Shown: one piece after another, positions 18,152 to 26,817 of the stretch
Position numbering within the stretch: position 1 is the stretch's first letter
How the letters are laid out: each line of letters starts with the position of its first letter
Translations under genes and position numbers: made by a program
Origin: CAWCTD01 sp963798455
GTDB taxonomy: Bacteria > Acidobacteriota > Terriglobia > Bryobacterales > Bryobacteraceae
Assembly (NCBI GenBank): GCA_963798455.1
Contig: CAWCTD010000003.1
Coordinates: 2,108,001-2,172,000 of the forward strand
Direction of reading: 5' to 3'
Length of the DNA stretch: 64,000 bases
The notes under the pieces: model-generated
Seen by the model: the letters and a program-made list of their open reading frames with translations, nothing else
The model's database searches: none
Told to the model about the DNA's origin: nothing

Positions 18152-19520
18152 CTTCCTCCTGCTGGCATGGAGCCTGGCGGCGGAGCAGGCCGATTGGATC
18201 TGGTCGGCGCGCTACGTGGTGACCATGGACGGCCAGCGGCGCTTGATCGAGAACGGCGCCGTGGCCGTGCGTGGGGATCGCATTCTGGCGGCCGGCGCCC
18301 GCGCCGAGATCGAGCGGCAATATCAGCCCCGCGAGCGACTGAACGCGCCGGAAAGCCTCATCATGCCCGGGCTCATCAACGCGCACACGCACGTCCCGAT
18401 GTCCTTGTTCCGGGGCATCGCCGACGATCTGCGGCTCCAGGACTGGCTGGACAAATACATCTTTCCCGCCGAGGCGAAGAACGTCAACCCGGAGTTCGTG
18501 CGCTGGGGAGCGCGCCTCGGATGCCTGGAAATGGCCCTGTCTGGCACGACAACCTTGACCGATATGTACTACTACGAGGACGTGGTCGCCGAGGTGGTCA
18601 AGCAAGCCGGCCTGCGCGGCGTGCTGGGGGAGACGATCCTCAAGTTCCCTGCCCCGGACGCCAAGACACCGGAAGAGGCGCTGGCCTTCAACGAGCGGTT
18701 CATCCAGCGCTTTCGCAATGACGCTCTGATCGTGCCCGCGGTGGCGCCTCACGCGTTGTACACGAATACCGACGAGACGCTCGTCGCCTGCCGCGCGCTG
18801 GCCAACCGCTACGGCGTGCCACTGCTGATCCACGTCTCCGAGACGGCGGAGGAGCTTGATACGGCCGTCAAGGAACGCGGCAAGAGCCCCGTGCAGGTGC
18901 TGGATTCCCTGGGTGTGTTTCGCGGCCGCACGGTAGCAGCGCACGCGGTCTGGGTCGATGACGCGGACCTAGCCATCCTCAAAGATCGGGGGGTGGGGAT
19001 CGCGCATTGTCCTTCCAGCAACATGAAGTTGGCCAGCGGCGTGGCGCCCGTGACCAAGATGCTGGCCCTGGGGCTGGCCGTGGGGCTCGGCACCGATGGA
19101 CCGGCGGGCAGCAACAACGATCTGGACCTGTTCGAGGAGATGGACCTCGCGGCCAAGCTTCAGAAGGTGATCTCGCGCAATCCGGAGGCCGTGCCCGCCC
19201 GGCAGGCGCTGGAGATGGCGACCATTCTCGGGGCCCGGGCGCTAGGGATGGAAAAGGAGATCGGTTCCCTGGAGCCCGGCAAGCGCGCCGACATGATCAC
19301 CGTGCGCCTCGACGCCCCGCACGCCGTGCCGCTCTACAACGTGTACTCGCAGTTGGTCTACGCGCTCAAAGCCAGCGACGTCGATGACGTGATGGTCAAC
19401 GGCAAGCTCGTGGTTCGCTCCCGCCGCATGTTGACGCTCAACCAGGCACAAGTGCTGGCTGAGGCGGAGAAGTACCGGGCCAGCGTCCAGGTCTCACTGG
19501 GGAGGGCCGGATCTCAGTAG
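18135..19520 (+). CDS. Amidohydrolase, S-adenosylhomocysteine/MTA deaminase-like, with signal peptide
   Basis: Metal-dependent TIM-barrel deaminase of the TrzA/AtzA/MtaD group. Metal ligands are seen in MPGLINAHTHVPMSLFRGIADDL, PHALYTNTDE, LLIHVSETAEE and VGLGTDGPAGSNNDLDLFEEMDLA. The C-terminal small beta domain (GSLEPGKRADMITVRLDAPHAVPLYNVYSQLVYA) is typical of the subgroup. Unusually it starts with a hydrophobic signal-like segment (LICSFLLLAWSLAAEQ), so it may work in the periplasm. The operon suggests a nucleoside-type substrate such as adenosine, MTA or a related compound. Chlorohydrolase-like activities cannot be excluded. Confidence 0.85.
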   Translation: MRLICSFLLLAWSLAAEQADWIWSARYVVTMDGQRRLIENGAVAVRGDRILAAGARAEIERQYQPRERLNAPESLIMPGLINAHTHVPMSLFRGIADDLRLQDWLDKYIFPAEAKNVNPEFVRWGARLGCLEMALSGTTTLTDMYYYEDVVAEVVKQAGLRGVLGETILKFPAPDAKTPEEALAFNERFIQRFRNDALIVPAVAPHALYTNTDETLVACRALANRYGVPLLIHVSETAEELDTAVKERGKSPVQVLDSLGVFRGRTVAAHAVWVDDADLAILKDRGVGIAHCPSSNMKLASGVAPVTKMLALGLAVGLGTDGPAGSNNDLDLFEEMDLAAKLQKVISRNPEAVPARQALEMATILGARALGMEKEIGSLEPGKRADMITVRLDAPHAVPLYNVYSQLVYALKASDVDDVMVNGKLVVRSRRMLTLNQAQVLAEAEKYRASVQVSLGRAGSQ

Positions 19521-19532
19521 CGCGCCATCTTG

Positions 19533-19584
19533 CCGAGCCGCGACCGAACGGAGCGGTTGTTGGCGGAGTTGCTCGAACCGCTCC
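19533..19584. repeat. Interspersed repeat / stem-loop after the nucleoside operon
   Basis: ccgagccgcgaccg is followed by a ggagcggtt ... aaccgctcc inverted repeat (9-bp arms, 17-bp loop). The first 14 bases match, on the other strand, the intergenic repeat at 63919-63945. It could double as a transcript-end stem for the operon, but it lacks a T-tract. Confidence 0.45.
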
Positions 19585-19663
19585 CTGTTCCTGTACGTTC
19601 CTCAAGTGGGCGTTTCTTATGGCCTTCGCTGGGATACAATCGAGTTCATAGGAGGAGACTCCC

Positions 19664-20173
19664 ATGGCATTGAGGGACGCGTTGTTGCCTGAGTTCGATC
19701 GGGAGATGGCCACTGCTCGGAGGCACCTGGAGCGGGTGCCCGAGGACAAGTTCGGCTGGAAACCACACGAGAAGTCCGGCACGATGGGCTGGCTCGCGGG
19801 ACACATCGCGGACATTCCCGAATGGGCTGTCTTGGGGATCACGGAGGATTCCATCGATTTGGCTCCGGGGGGAGTTCACGCCGCGCCGCCGGCCACACCC
19901 GCAACCCGCGAGGAGTTGCTGGGAACCTTCGACAAGAACGTCGCCGCCGCGCGGGCTGCGATCGCCGGCGTGGAGGACGAACGTCTCTTTCAGCCCTGGT
20001 CGCTGCTGATGGACGGCAAGCCGATCCTGACGATGCCGCGCCTCGGGGTCCTGCGAAGCTTCGTCATGAACCACGGCATCCACCACCGGGCGCAATTGGG
20101 GGTCTACCTGCGGCTGAGCGATGTCCCCGTGCCCGCCACCTACGGGCCATCCGCGGACGAAAGCGGTATATAA
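19664..20173 (+). CDS. DinB/YfiT-family protein
   Basis: A four-helix-bundle metalloprotein. MALRDALLPEFDREMATARRHLERVPEDKFGWKPHEKSGTMGWLAGHIADIPEWAV carries the first metal-site His (GHIAD). A later helix, RSFVMNHGIHHRAQLGVYLRLSDVPVPATYGPSADE, carries the HxxxH pair. Relatives include bacillithiol-dependent transferases and stress-induced proteins. No specific substrate is evident. The ATG follows aggaggag. It stands alone between the nucleoside operon and the PEP-CTERM-like gene. Confidence 0.87.
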   Translation: MALRDALLPEFDREMATARRHLERVPEDKFGWKPHEKSGTMGWLAGHIADIPEWAVLGITEDSIDLAPGGVHAAPPATPATREELLGTFDKNVAAARAAIAGVEDERLFQPWSLLMDGKPILTMPRLGVLRSFVMNHGIHHRAQLGVYLRLSDVPVPATYGPSADESGI

Positions 20174-20324
20174 CATCCATTAAGCTAGCCGAGTTACACT
20201 ACCCCAGACAGCCAGCAATACTCCTATAGAATTGCAGGGGATACCATAACTCTCTGAGAAGACAGGCGCTTCTCCGTCACTTCCCTACTTGAGCCGGAGC
20301 TACGTTTCCGGAGATCTCACGCAA

Positions 20325-21031
20325 ATGCCACACCTGAGACCGACCATCGTTGTTGCGATCGCTCTGATCGTCCTTACGCTCCTGGCCGCTCCGGCAGGCG
20401 CTACCATCGACTACTACACCAGCGAGTCCGATTGGGCCGCTCATACCTCTGGCGTGTTCACCTCGATAGACTTCAACGGGTATGGGAAGTCTACTGCGCC
20501 CTACTACGTCGACTACAACACAGGGGGCGGACTGCACTCTCGGCGAGGTCAATTTCGTCGGCTACGGAGGCGAGGGAGTACTTCCTCCAGGTGGATAACC
20601 CCGCCGCCGATTCGGGGGACTGGAATTCCGGCGATTACCTGAGGGGGGGATATTCCGCTGGGTATGTGTTGGCGACACTGCCTGGAACTGGATCCACGGA
20701 GCTGGGCTTTAATCTTATGAGCTACACGACCGGACGCACCGTGCTTGTGACCATGTGGGACGGGGCGTCGATCTTGGATTCACACAGCGTACCGACCTTC
20801 GCAAGACCCACAGAGGCTTTCTTGGGAGTCATTTCCGACACGCCCATCACATCCGTGACCTTCAGCGCCTCCGGGGGTTATACATTGATGGACAACTTCG
20901 CGTATAGCCAAGTGGCGGCGGATCCCACCCCGGAGGCGGGCACGCTCTTGCTGGGCGGCATCGGGCTAGCGGCGCTCTGGGGCGCCATGCGCCTGCGCCG
21001 GTTTCGCGGAACGGGGAAATCCGCGCGTTAA
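20325..21031 (+). CDS. PEP-CTERM-like exported protein (two frameshifts)
   Basis: The ATG at 20325 gives a signal peptide (IVVAIALIVLTLLAAPAGA) followed by TIDYYTSESDWAAHTSGVFTSIDFNGYGKSTAPYY. The frame then slips at a G5 run (20523-20527) into TLGEVNFVGYGGE, and again at a G3 run (20574-20576) into EYFLQVDNPAADSGDWN, which reads on to 21031. The C-terminus PTPEAGTLLLGGIGLAALWGAMRLRRFR is a sorting-tag pattern (PEP-like motif, hydrophobic helix, Arg cluster) handled by exosortase in EPS-producing bacteria. Removing one G at each run restores a single protein of about 235 residues. Both slips are in G runs, so sequencing error is likely. The gap from 20174 to 20324 holds no recognisable element. 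Confidence 0.75.
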
Positions 21032-21096
21032 CCGGCGCGGAATCCCTGGGTGGTGATCTGTAGTCTCCGGAAATAACGCCGATCTACCATCCAGGG

Positions 21097-22125
21097 ATGA
21101 CCTACTACGAAGAGTTGGGTCTGAGGCCTGATGCCACTCCGGAGGAGATCCGGCGGGCCTATCGCAATCTCGCACGGCTGCTGCACCCGGATCAGCAGGC
21201 GGACGAGAACTTGCGGCGCCTGGCAGAAGGCCAGATGAAGCGCCTCAACGCGGTCCACACCGCGCTCACCGACCCAGCCCGGAGACAGCAGTACGACGCC
21301 TCTCTTTCTCAGAGCATGGTGGTAACACGCCTCGCGCCAAAGGGGGCGGCTCGACGCTTCCCTGGTGGCCGGGACGTGGGGCTTGTTGTAGCTGGGATCG
21401 CCGTCGCTTCGCTGTTCTGGCAACTTTCGGTCACGGCGCCGCGGCGGATGCACATCCAGCCGCCGGCGGACCCCGGCCCCCAGCCCGCGGCAAGCTCGTC
21501 GGGCAAGTCCAGGAGGACGGGACAAAGACGGCTCCCCGCCGTGCCGGAGCCGCCAGTTCGGACGCGAGACGAACGGGAAGAGGCTCGCGCCGCCAGCAAC
21601 GAAGCGCTGGCGCGAGCAGTGACATCTGAGTCTCAGGCTGAGCTGGCCGCCGAGCCGGGTAGCCGAAGCCTCGTGCCGGAGATCGTGCTGCCAGCCCTGG
21701 CGGCAATCCAGGCGCCGATCGCAGCCGCTTCCGCGCGCCAACCCGCGGACGCTGTGCCGCTGTTCGCCGGGACCTGGGTTTATGTTCGCCCGAAGCTTCC
21801 CATGTCAGAGAGATCCCTCTACCCCGCGAATTACATCGAGGCGATCATCTTCGAAAACAGCGGCGTGCTTCTGGGCCGGTACCGCGCGCGCTATGAAGTG
21901 CCGGACCGCCCCATCTCTTCCGAGGTGGCGTTCCGGTTCGAGGGGAAGGCCGAGAACGGGAGCGCCAATCTGACCTGGACCGGCTCCGGCGGGTCCGAAG
22001 GAGAGCTGAAACTGAGACTGCTCTCCCGGAACTCGATGCGACTGGATTGGATCGCAACCGAGCTGGGCACGCAACTGGGCCTCGCTTCGGGGACGGCTGT
22101 CCTCATCCGGCGGCAGGAGCGGTGA
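21097..22125 (+). CDS. Membrane-anchored J-domain protein
   Basis: An N-terminal J domain (residues 2-70: YYEELGLRPDATPEEIRRAYRNLARLLHPDQQAD with the HPD triad), then one membrane segment (VGLVVAGIAVASLFWQLS, about residues 92-110). A Pro/Ala/Arg-rich linker of about 90 residues leads to a C-terminal beta domain (AGTWVYVRPKLPMSERSLYPANYIEAIIFENSGVLLGRYRARY onward). The J domain would recruit DnaK at the membrane, and the C-terminal domain would lie on the far side. It is not a classical DnaJ (no zinc domain). The J protein family is certain; the client is unknown. Confidence 0.85.
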   Translation: MTYYEELGLRPDATPEEIRRAYRNLARLLHPDQQADENLRRLAEGQMKRLNAVHTALTDPARRQQYDASLSQSMVVTRLAPKGAARRFPGGRDVGLVVAGIAVASLFWQLSVTAPRRMHIQPPADPGPQPAASSSGKSRRTGQRRLPAVPEPPVRTRDEREEARAASNEALARAVTSESQAELAAEPGSRSLVPEIVLPALAAIQAPIAAASARQPADAVPLFAGTWVYVRPKLPMSERSLYPANYIEAIIFENSGVLLGRYRARYEVPDRPISSEVAFRFEGKAENGSANLTWTGSGGSEGELKLRLLSRNSMRLDWIATELGTQLGLASGTAVLIRRQER

Positions 22126-22156
22126 CCAGGGCAGCGGCAGAGCATATTCCAATCGA

Positions 22157-23662
22157 AGGATGAGCCTGAAGGATGATGGGGGCTGAGCAGTCTGGGCTCC
22201 TTTCTGTGAGTGTGTAAGTGTCTCGGAGTCGGGGCTGTGGGAATGTGGGAATCGCGGCAGCGATTTCCAAGGGCGGTGGGCAAAGAGGGAAACCTGGTGT
22301 TGGTTTTCCTCTTTGTCCACGGCCCGGCATTTCCACAGCCTTTTCTCATGCGCTCTTCCTTCGTTGGAAGCTGGCGAATAGCTTCTGTTTGGCGGTCTGC
22401 ATCCGGCGGGCTGCCGCCGTGTCGGTTTCGGCTCGCTCGATCTCATTGAGCCTTTCGATGGTCACCCCCGGCCGGAGGGCGCGCACCACCCCGGGCAACT
22501 GGCGCAAGATCTCCCAGGGCGTGGCGTACCAGCGGTACACCCTGCGTTGCTTGCCCTTGGCTCCGGTCTCCACTTCGGGCACGCCGCAGGGCCGGTGGAA
22601 GCTCAGGTAGGGATTGAAGTATCCCTCGTAGAACTCCTCGATCGCCTGCGCATGGCTGGAGTCGATATATCCGTAGCCCATGTGCTTGCGCACCACCGCG
22701 CCGTTCTTCGCCTCCGCCAAGCCGTTGTCGTTGGAATGCCGCGGCCGCGACTTGGTCTGTTGGATCAGCAACTTGTTGAGCAGCTTGGCCACCGTGTGGT
22801 TGATGAACTCGCTGCCGTTGTCGGAATGGAAGCCGCGGATGTGAAACGGAAACTGCCGCAGCATGGCTTCCAGCACCGGCTGCAAGTAGGCTTCGCTGAT
22901 CTGCTCGGCCGCCCCCACCACCTGCCACTGCGTGACCTCGTCCACGGCATTGATGTGATACGCCCCTTTCACGCCTCCCAGATCCCCCTGGTGCACCGTG
23001 TCCACCCGCAGGTAGCCCGGTCGTCCGTCCGGCTCTGGCCGGCGCCGTTCGCCAATGGCCACCTGCACCGGCCGCGTTTTCTGGTAGACCACCCGCTTCT
23101 GCCGGTACGTCCGGCTCTTGCGCAGGTTGTAGATGTGGGCCATCGAAATGGCCGCCAGCCGCTCATAGCGGGGGTCCTTGAAATCGTACCGCGCCCGCTG
23201 CAGGAGCTTCTGCGTCGCCGGGCCGCTGAGCGTCTCATGGGCCTGGTCGACTTCGGCCAGCAACTCGATGTCGGCTAGCCTGTAGCGGCAAGCAAAGCGG
23301 TGGCGCCGGTAGAGCGCCTCCTTGACCTCGCCGCTGTCGCCGTACTTGCCGATCAGCCGCGTCACCTGCGCCCGGCTCAGCCCGGACATCTTCGCCACGT
23401 AACGTCGCAACAGTCCCTTCGCCTCCCGACCGCATTGCCCATAGCGCTGCTGCTTCAATGTCCGCGTCACCCAGTCATAAACCTCCCGCCGGTTCTTGCC
23501 CTCGAACCGAACCGGCTCGCTGGCCTCCAAAAACGCCCGGATCTGCTCCAGGCTCATTGTGTCCCGATCCTGCATGCTGACAATCAATCTCCAGCATGCC
23601 CAACCTCCCCGCCTTCAGGCTCATCTTGCGTTAGAAACACACCCTTCCTTCAGGCTCATCCT
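22157..23662. mobile_element. Insertion sequence with integrase-type transposase
   Basis: The transposase gene is bracketed by the inverted repeat aggatgagcctgaagg (22157-22172) and its complement (23647-23662). A second inner copy of the right-end motif lies at 23612-23625, so the right end carries two tandem units about 35 bp apart. Between the left end and the transposase stop is a strong inverted repeat (gggcaaagagggaaa... to ...ttcctctttgtcc, about 22276-22320). Exact outer ends and target duplication are not resolved. Confidence 0.7.
22346..23575 (-). CDS. DDE integrase-core transposase (ISNCY/IS1202-like)
   Basis: About 409 residues starting MQDRDTMSLEQIRAF. An N-terminal helix-turn-helix region (KMSGLSRAQVTRLIGKY) precedes an rve-type DDE core: the first Asp in RPGYLRVDTVHQGD, the second in FHSDNGSEFIN and the Glu in NDNGLAEAKNGAVVRKHMGYGYI. 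The RPRHSNDNGLAEAKNGA and FHRPCGVPEV motifs are typical of this integrase-like IS family. The frame is intact, so the copy may be active. Confidence 0.9.
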   Translation of the reverse strand: MQDRDTMSLEQIRAFLEASEPVRFEGKNRREVYDWVTRTLKQQRYGQCGREAKGLLRRYVAKMSGLSRAQVTRLIGKYGDSGEVKEALYRRHRFACRYRLADIELLAEVDQAHETLSGPATQKLLQRARYDFKDPRYERLAAISMAHIYNLRKSRTYRQKRVVYQKTRPVQVAIGERRRPEPDGRPGYLRVDTVHQGDLGGVKGAYHINAVDEVTQWQVVGAAEQISEAYLQPVLEAMLRQFPFHIRGFHSDNGSEFINHTVAKLLNKLLIQQTKSRPRHSNDNGLAEAKNGAVVRKHMGYGYIDSSHAQAIEEFYEGYFNPYLSFHRPCGVPEVETGAKGKQRRVYRWYATPWEILRQLPGVVRALRPGVTIERLNEIERAETDTAAARRMQTAKQKLFASFQRRKSA

Positions 23663-23796
23663 GCATTAGACAAGACTGGCAGTTGCGCCAAGCCTCGCAT
23701 AACGAGTAAGATGAAATTTCCTTCCAGCATTGCACTCGATATCAACTGGAACCGGTTGTTCCTAGCTCGACAACTGGGGTGCAGTTGCTGCCTCCT

Positions 23797-24177
23797 ATGC
23801 AAAAACGAGAACCCAAGCGGCTACTGGCGCTGGTCGCGGATCTGCTCTTCACCGTGAAGATCTCGGATGCCGCCAAGCGCGCCGGCATGCAGGCGGAATT
23901 CGTCCGGGGAGAAAAGGAATTTCTGGACCGAGCCCAATCCAAGCCTGCGCTCATCATCCTGGACCTGAACTACGCCGGGGTGCAGCCGCTGCGGCTCATC
24001 GGCAAACTCAAGGAGAGCCAGGACCTCAAGCACACCAGCATCCTGGCCTATGTCTCCCATGTGGACGGGGAGCTGAAGCAGAAGGCCCACGAGCTAGGCT
24101 GCCACATGGTCATGGCCCGGTCGGCTTTCTCCCAGAACCTGCCGGTCATCCTGAAGCGGCACGCCGGGACATCCTAA
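23797..24177 (+). CDS. Degenerate receiver-domain protein
   Basis: A 126-residue stand-alone CheY-like domain. The phospho-acceptor strand PALIILDLNYAGVQPLRLIGKLKE has the expected Asp. The N-terminal acidic pair is replaced (RLLALVADLLFTVKISDAAKRAGM), and the conserved C-terminal Lys is absent (MVMARSAFSQNLPVIL). It is therefore probably a pseudo-receiver with a structural or phosphorylation-independent role. I chose the ATG at 23797 (MQKREPK); an in-frame ATG at 23779 adds MQLLPP. It sits between the IS right end and the isomerase gene, with no kinase nearby. Confidence 0.75.
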   Translation: MQKREPKRLLALVADLLFTVKISDAAKRAGMQAEFVRGEKEFLDRAQSKPALIILDLNYAGVQPLRLIGKLKESQDLKHTSILAYVSHVDGELKQKAHELGCHMVMARSAFSQNLPVILKRHAGTS

Positions 24178-24264
24178 TTTCGGGGACAGGCAACGAAATT
24201 GGCCCCTACAGTGCTATCCTTGTCGCGTGCGAGTCGGGCAAACGCACGATGAGGGAGAGAAGTC

Positions 24265-25227
24265 ATGAGAATCGGAGTCTTCACGGCACTGCTCGCCAAT
24301 CTGTCGCTCGATCAGGTGATCGAGAAATTGAAGGGATTGGGCGTCGACACGGTTGAGCTCGGCACGGGCAACTATCCGGGTGGTCCTCACTGCAAGCTCG
24401 AAATGCTGGACAGCAGGACCGCGCTCAAGGAATTCAAGCAGAAGACTTGACGACAGCGGCATCACCATCAGCGCCCTGAGTTGCCACGGCGATCCGCTGC
24501 ATCCGAACCCGGCTATCGCCAAGCTGAACCAGGAGGTCAACCGCAAGACCATCCTGCTGGCGCGAGAAGCTGGGCGTGCCGGTGGTGGTGGACTTCTCCG
24601 GCTGTCCGGGAGACAGTGACAAGGCCAAGTACCCCAACTGGGTGACGTGCCGCCTGGCCTCCGCACTACCAGGAAATGCTCGCCTGGCAGTGGGAGAAGA
24701 AGGTCGCGCCGTATTGGATCAAACGGGCCAAATTCGCCGCCGACCACGGCGTCAAGATCGCCATCGAGATGCATCCGGGGTTTGTGGTCTACAGTCCCGA
24801 AACCATGCTCAAGTTGCGCGCGATTGCCGGGGTCAACTTGGGGTGCAACTACGACCCGAGCCACATGTTCTGGCAGGGCATCGACCCCATCGCGGCCATC
24901 CGCATCCTGGGCGACGCCATCTTCCACGTTCACGCCAAGGACACGCAGATCTATGGCCGAAACCTGCCCATGAGCGGCGTGCTGGACACAAAGAGCTACA
25001 CCGACGAGCGCAACCGCTCCTGGATCTTCCGCACCTGCGGCTATGGCCATGACGCGGGCTGGTGGCGCGAGTTCGTCTCCACCTTGCGGATGTACGGCTA
25101 TGACTACGTGCTCTCGATCGAGCACGAGGACAGCCTGATGTCCGCCGAAGAGGGACTTACCAAGGCCGTCCGGTTCCTGAGCGAAATCGTCATTCGAGAG
25201 CGGCCGGGCGTGGCCTATTGGGCCTGA
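24265..25227 (+). CDS. Sugar phosphate isomerase/epimerase (three frameshifts)
   Basis: Xylose-isomerase-like TIM barrel (AP-endonuclease-2 family). The pieces read MRIGVFTALLANLSLDQVIEKLKGLGVDTVELGTGNYPG, then LDDSGITISALSCHGDPLHP, then EKLGVPVVVDFSGCPGDSDKAKYPNWVTC, then HYQEMLAWQWEKKVAPYW and on to VLSIEHEDSLMS. Metal-site residues include the Glu in KIAIEMHPGF, CNYDPSHMFWQG, HVHAKDT and SIEHED. One surplus base near 24445, one near 24562 and one near 24650 account for all three slips. The joined protein of about 320 residues is full length. Dehydrated or keto-sugar epimerisation is likely, substrate unknown. Three identical-type insertions within 210 bp point to a local assembly-quality problem rather than gradual decay. 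Confidence 0.82.
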
Positions 25228-25238
25228 ACACCAAGCGT

Positions 25239-25679
25239 ATGAGCGAGCCAGCCAGCGAATTCACTCTTTCCCTGGAACAGGTCCGGGACTACGAGTTCCG
25301 GGTCAAGTTCGACAAGGAGGGTCTGCCGGACCTCATCCTGGACGAGCCTGCTCCACTCGGCCACGATGCCGGCCCGAATCCAGCACGCATTCTGGCGGCG
25401 GCGATCGCCAACTGCCTGAGCGCCAGCCTCCTGTTCTGCGCCCGACGGGCTCGGGTCGAGCTGGGCCCGATCCACGCCGAGGTCAAGATGCAGATCGTGC
25501 GGAACGAGAACAAGCGGCTGCGCGTGGGCAAGGTGGAGGTGGTGATCGACCCCCACTTGTCCGAAGCGGAAAGGGAGAAGGCCGCGCGGTGCCTGGAGAT
25601 CTTCGAGGATTTCTGCGTCGTCACCGAGAGCGTGCGGCGGGGTATCGACGTCGCCGTTTCGGTGAAGGGCGCCTCCTGA
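25239..25679 (+). CDS. OsmC family protein
   Basis: A 146-residue OsmC/YhfA fold, probably a thiol peroxidase or redox-stress protein. DAGPNPARILAAAIANCLSASLLFCARRA carries the first redox Cys on the long helix, and EIFEDFCVVTESVRRGIDVAVSV carries the second. Both catalytic cysteines are therefore present, though spacing and context differ from OsmC proper. The ATG at 25239 gives MSEPASEFTL. Twelve bases after the isomerase stop. Confidence 0.87.
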   Translation: MSEPASEFTLSLEQVRDYEFRVKFDKEGLPDLILDEPAPLGHDAGPNPARILAAAIANCLSASLLFCARRARVELGPIHAEVKMQIVRNENKRLRVGKVEVVIDPHLSEAEREKAARCLEIFEDFCVVTESVRRGIDVAVSVKGAS

Positions 25680-25699
25680 CAGACGCTTCTCCGAGAAGG

Positions 25700-26267
25700 A
25701 TGTCCCGGAAGAGCAACTACGTCGCGGTGGGAGCGCTGCTCTGCGCATCTTTGGCCTGGGGACAGCAGGCCGAGGGCAACCTGCACTACTATCTCAGATA
25801 CACCTTTGGGCTGCCGGCGTGCGCCGGCACCGCGGCTTCAGCCGGGTGGTCCCAGGCGTGGAATGATCCTCGGGAGTGGGGCCGCGGGGGCGCGGGTTTC
25901 GGCCGCAGGCTGGCCTCATCCTATGGGCGAAGGGTCATCAGGAACTCGGTGGATCTGGGCATATCGGACTGGAGGGGCGAGTTGCTGCGCTATGAGCGGT
26001 CGGGCGGCGGCGGCGTTTGGGCACGCACCGGTCACGCCGCAAAGCGGACCTTCTTCCGCCTCCGGCGAGGTGGCGGCACAACCTTCGCCGCCGGCCGGGT
26101 GGCGGGTGTCTACGCGTCGGGTTTCGCAGCAAACCTTTGGTACCCCCAACCGGACAAGGGTCCGTGGAACGGTTTCGAGCGCGGCAGCGTCAGCCTAGGC
26201 GCGGAGCTGGGCGGGAACCTCTTGCGCGAATTCTGGCCGGAACGTCAAGCGCCTGTTCCGCCACTGA
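25700..26267 (+). CDS. Outer-membrane/secreted acidobacterial protein (frameshift at the 3' end)
   Basis: Signal peptide VAVGALLCASLAWGQQ, then GNLHYYLRYTFG and YGRRVIRNSVDLGISDWRGELLRYERS, ending YASGFAANLWYPQPDKGP... GAELGGNLLREFWP. The last conserved stretch in such proteins is EFWPDVKRLFRH followed by a stop. Here ccggaacgtc (26237-26246) has one extra A; removing it restores DVKRLFRH and a stop at 26265-26267. With the insertion the frame runs on to 26461 through unrelated antisense sequence. The corrected gene overlaps the convergent metzincin gene by 23 bp. Function unknown; a barrel or surface role is inferred only from the signal peptide and aromatic alternation. Confidence 0.65.
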
Positions 26268-26817
26268 GCCCGTACACCGCACGAGCGCAGGAGGGACAGA
26301 AATCCGGCGATTTCAGGTCCAGCCTTTCCACGGCGTGCGTGGAGGCCATCACACAGCGCCAGTCGGGGCAGTGCCTCAAACCAACGGTGTGCCCAAGCTC
26401 GTGGACCGATTCCTTGACGGCGCGCTCCAGCAGCATCTGGGGTCTCGCCGGAAGACCGTAGAACTCCTCCCGCAGGCGGTGCAGCGAGACCAGGGCGCGG
26501 TGGCCTTCCAGTTGCGCCTCCCCGAAGACGAAGGTGAGAACCGGGACGAAAAGATCCAGCTCCGTCACACCCAGAAGCCTGGTTCCCTGCGCCGCCGAGC
26601 CTCTGAGCGAGAGCCGCTCCAGGATCGCGGTGGAGTAGTATTGCATGCGCAGGTTGTCGTAGGCGAAGGCGGCGTCCAGGGGCGCCATTTCGACATGGCA
26701 GGACACTCGGAAGGTGCGCGCCAAGGCCGCGGCCATGTCGTCGAGCAGCTCCAGCGCGATTCCCTCCCCCACCGGCTGCACAGAGATCGCGCCGATCTTG
26801 GAAGGCTGGCGACTCAC
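26245..26817 (-). CDS. Archaemetzincin-like zinc protease
   Basis: A 190-residue metzincin. The zinc site is VHELGHTVGLRHCPDWRCVMA: HExxHxxGxxH followed by Cys residues, the archaemetzincin signature, with a further C-x-x-C (FCPSCARAVYG) near the C-terminus. The N-terminal part is a typical AMZ beta-alpha fold (ALARTFRVSCHVEMAP, RMQYYSTAILERLS, LLGVTELDLFVPVLTFVFGEAQL). No signal peptide, so intracellular. Its start overlaps the stop of the sigma-54 regulator gene by four bases, making it the last gene of the redox-sensor operon. The link between the two is not understood. Confidence 0.85.
   Translation of the reverse strand: MSRQPSKIGAISVQPVGEGIALELLDDMAAALARTFRVSCHVEMAPLDAAFAYDNLRMQYYSTAILERLSLRGSAAQGTRLLGVTELDLFVPVLTFVFGEAQLEGHRALVSLHRLREEFYGLPARPQMLLERAVKESVHELGHTVGLRHCPDWRCVMASTHAVERLDLKSPDFCPSCARAVYGLSGGTGA

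Noticed and set aside
20174..20324. Possible c-di-GMP riboswitch before the PEP-CTERM-like gene
   Set aside because: None of the conserved GEMM core sequences is present.
26268..26461. C-terminal extension of the outer-membrane protein beyond 26267
   Set aside because: This part is the reverse complement of the metzincin gene; a one-base correction restores a conserved ending and stop.
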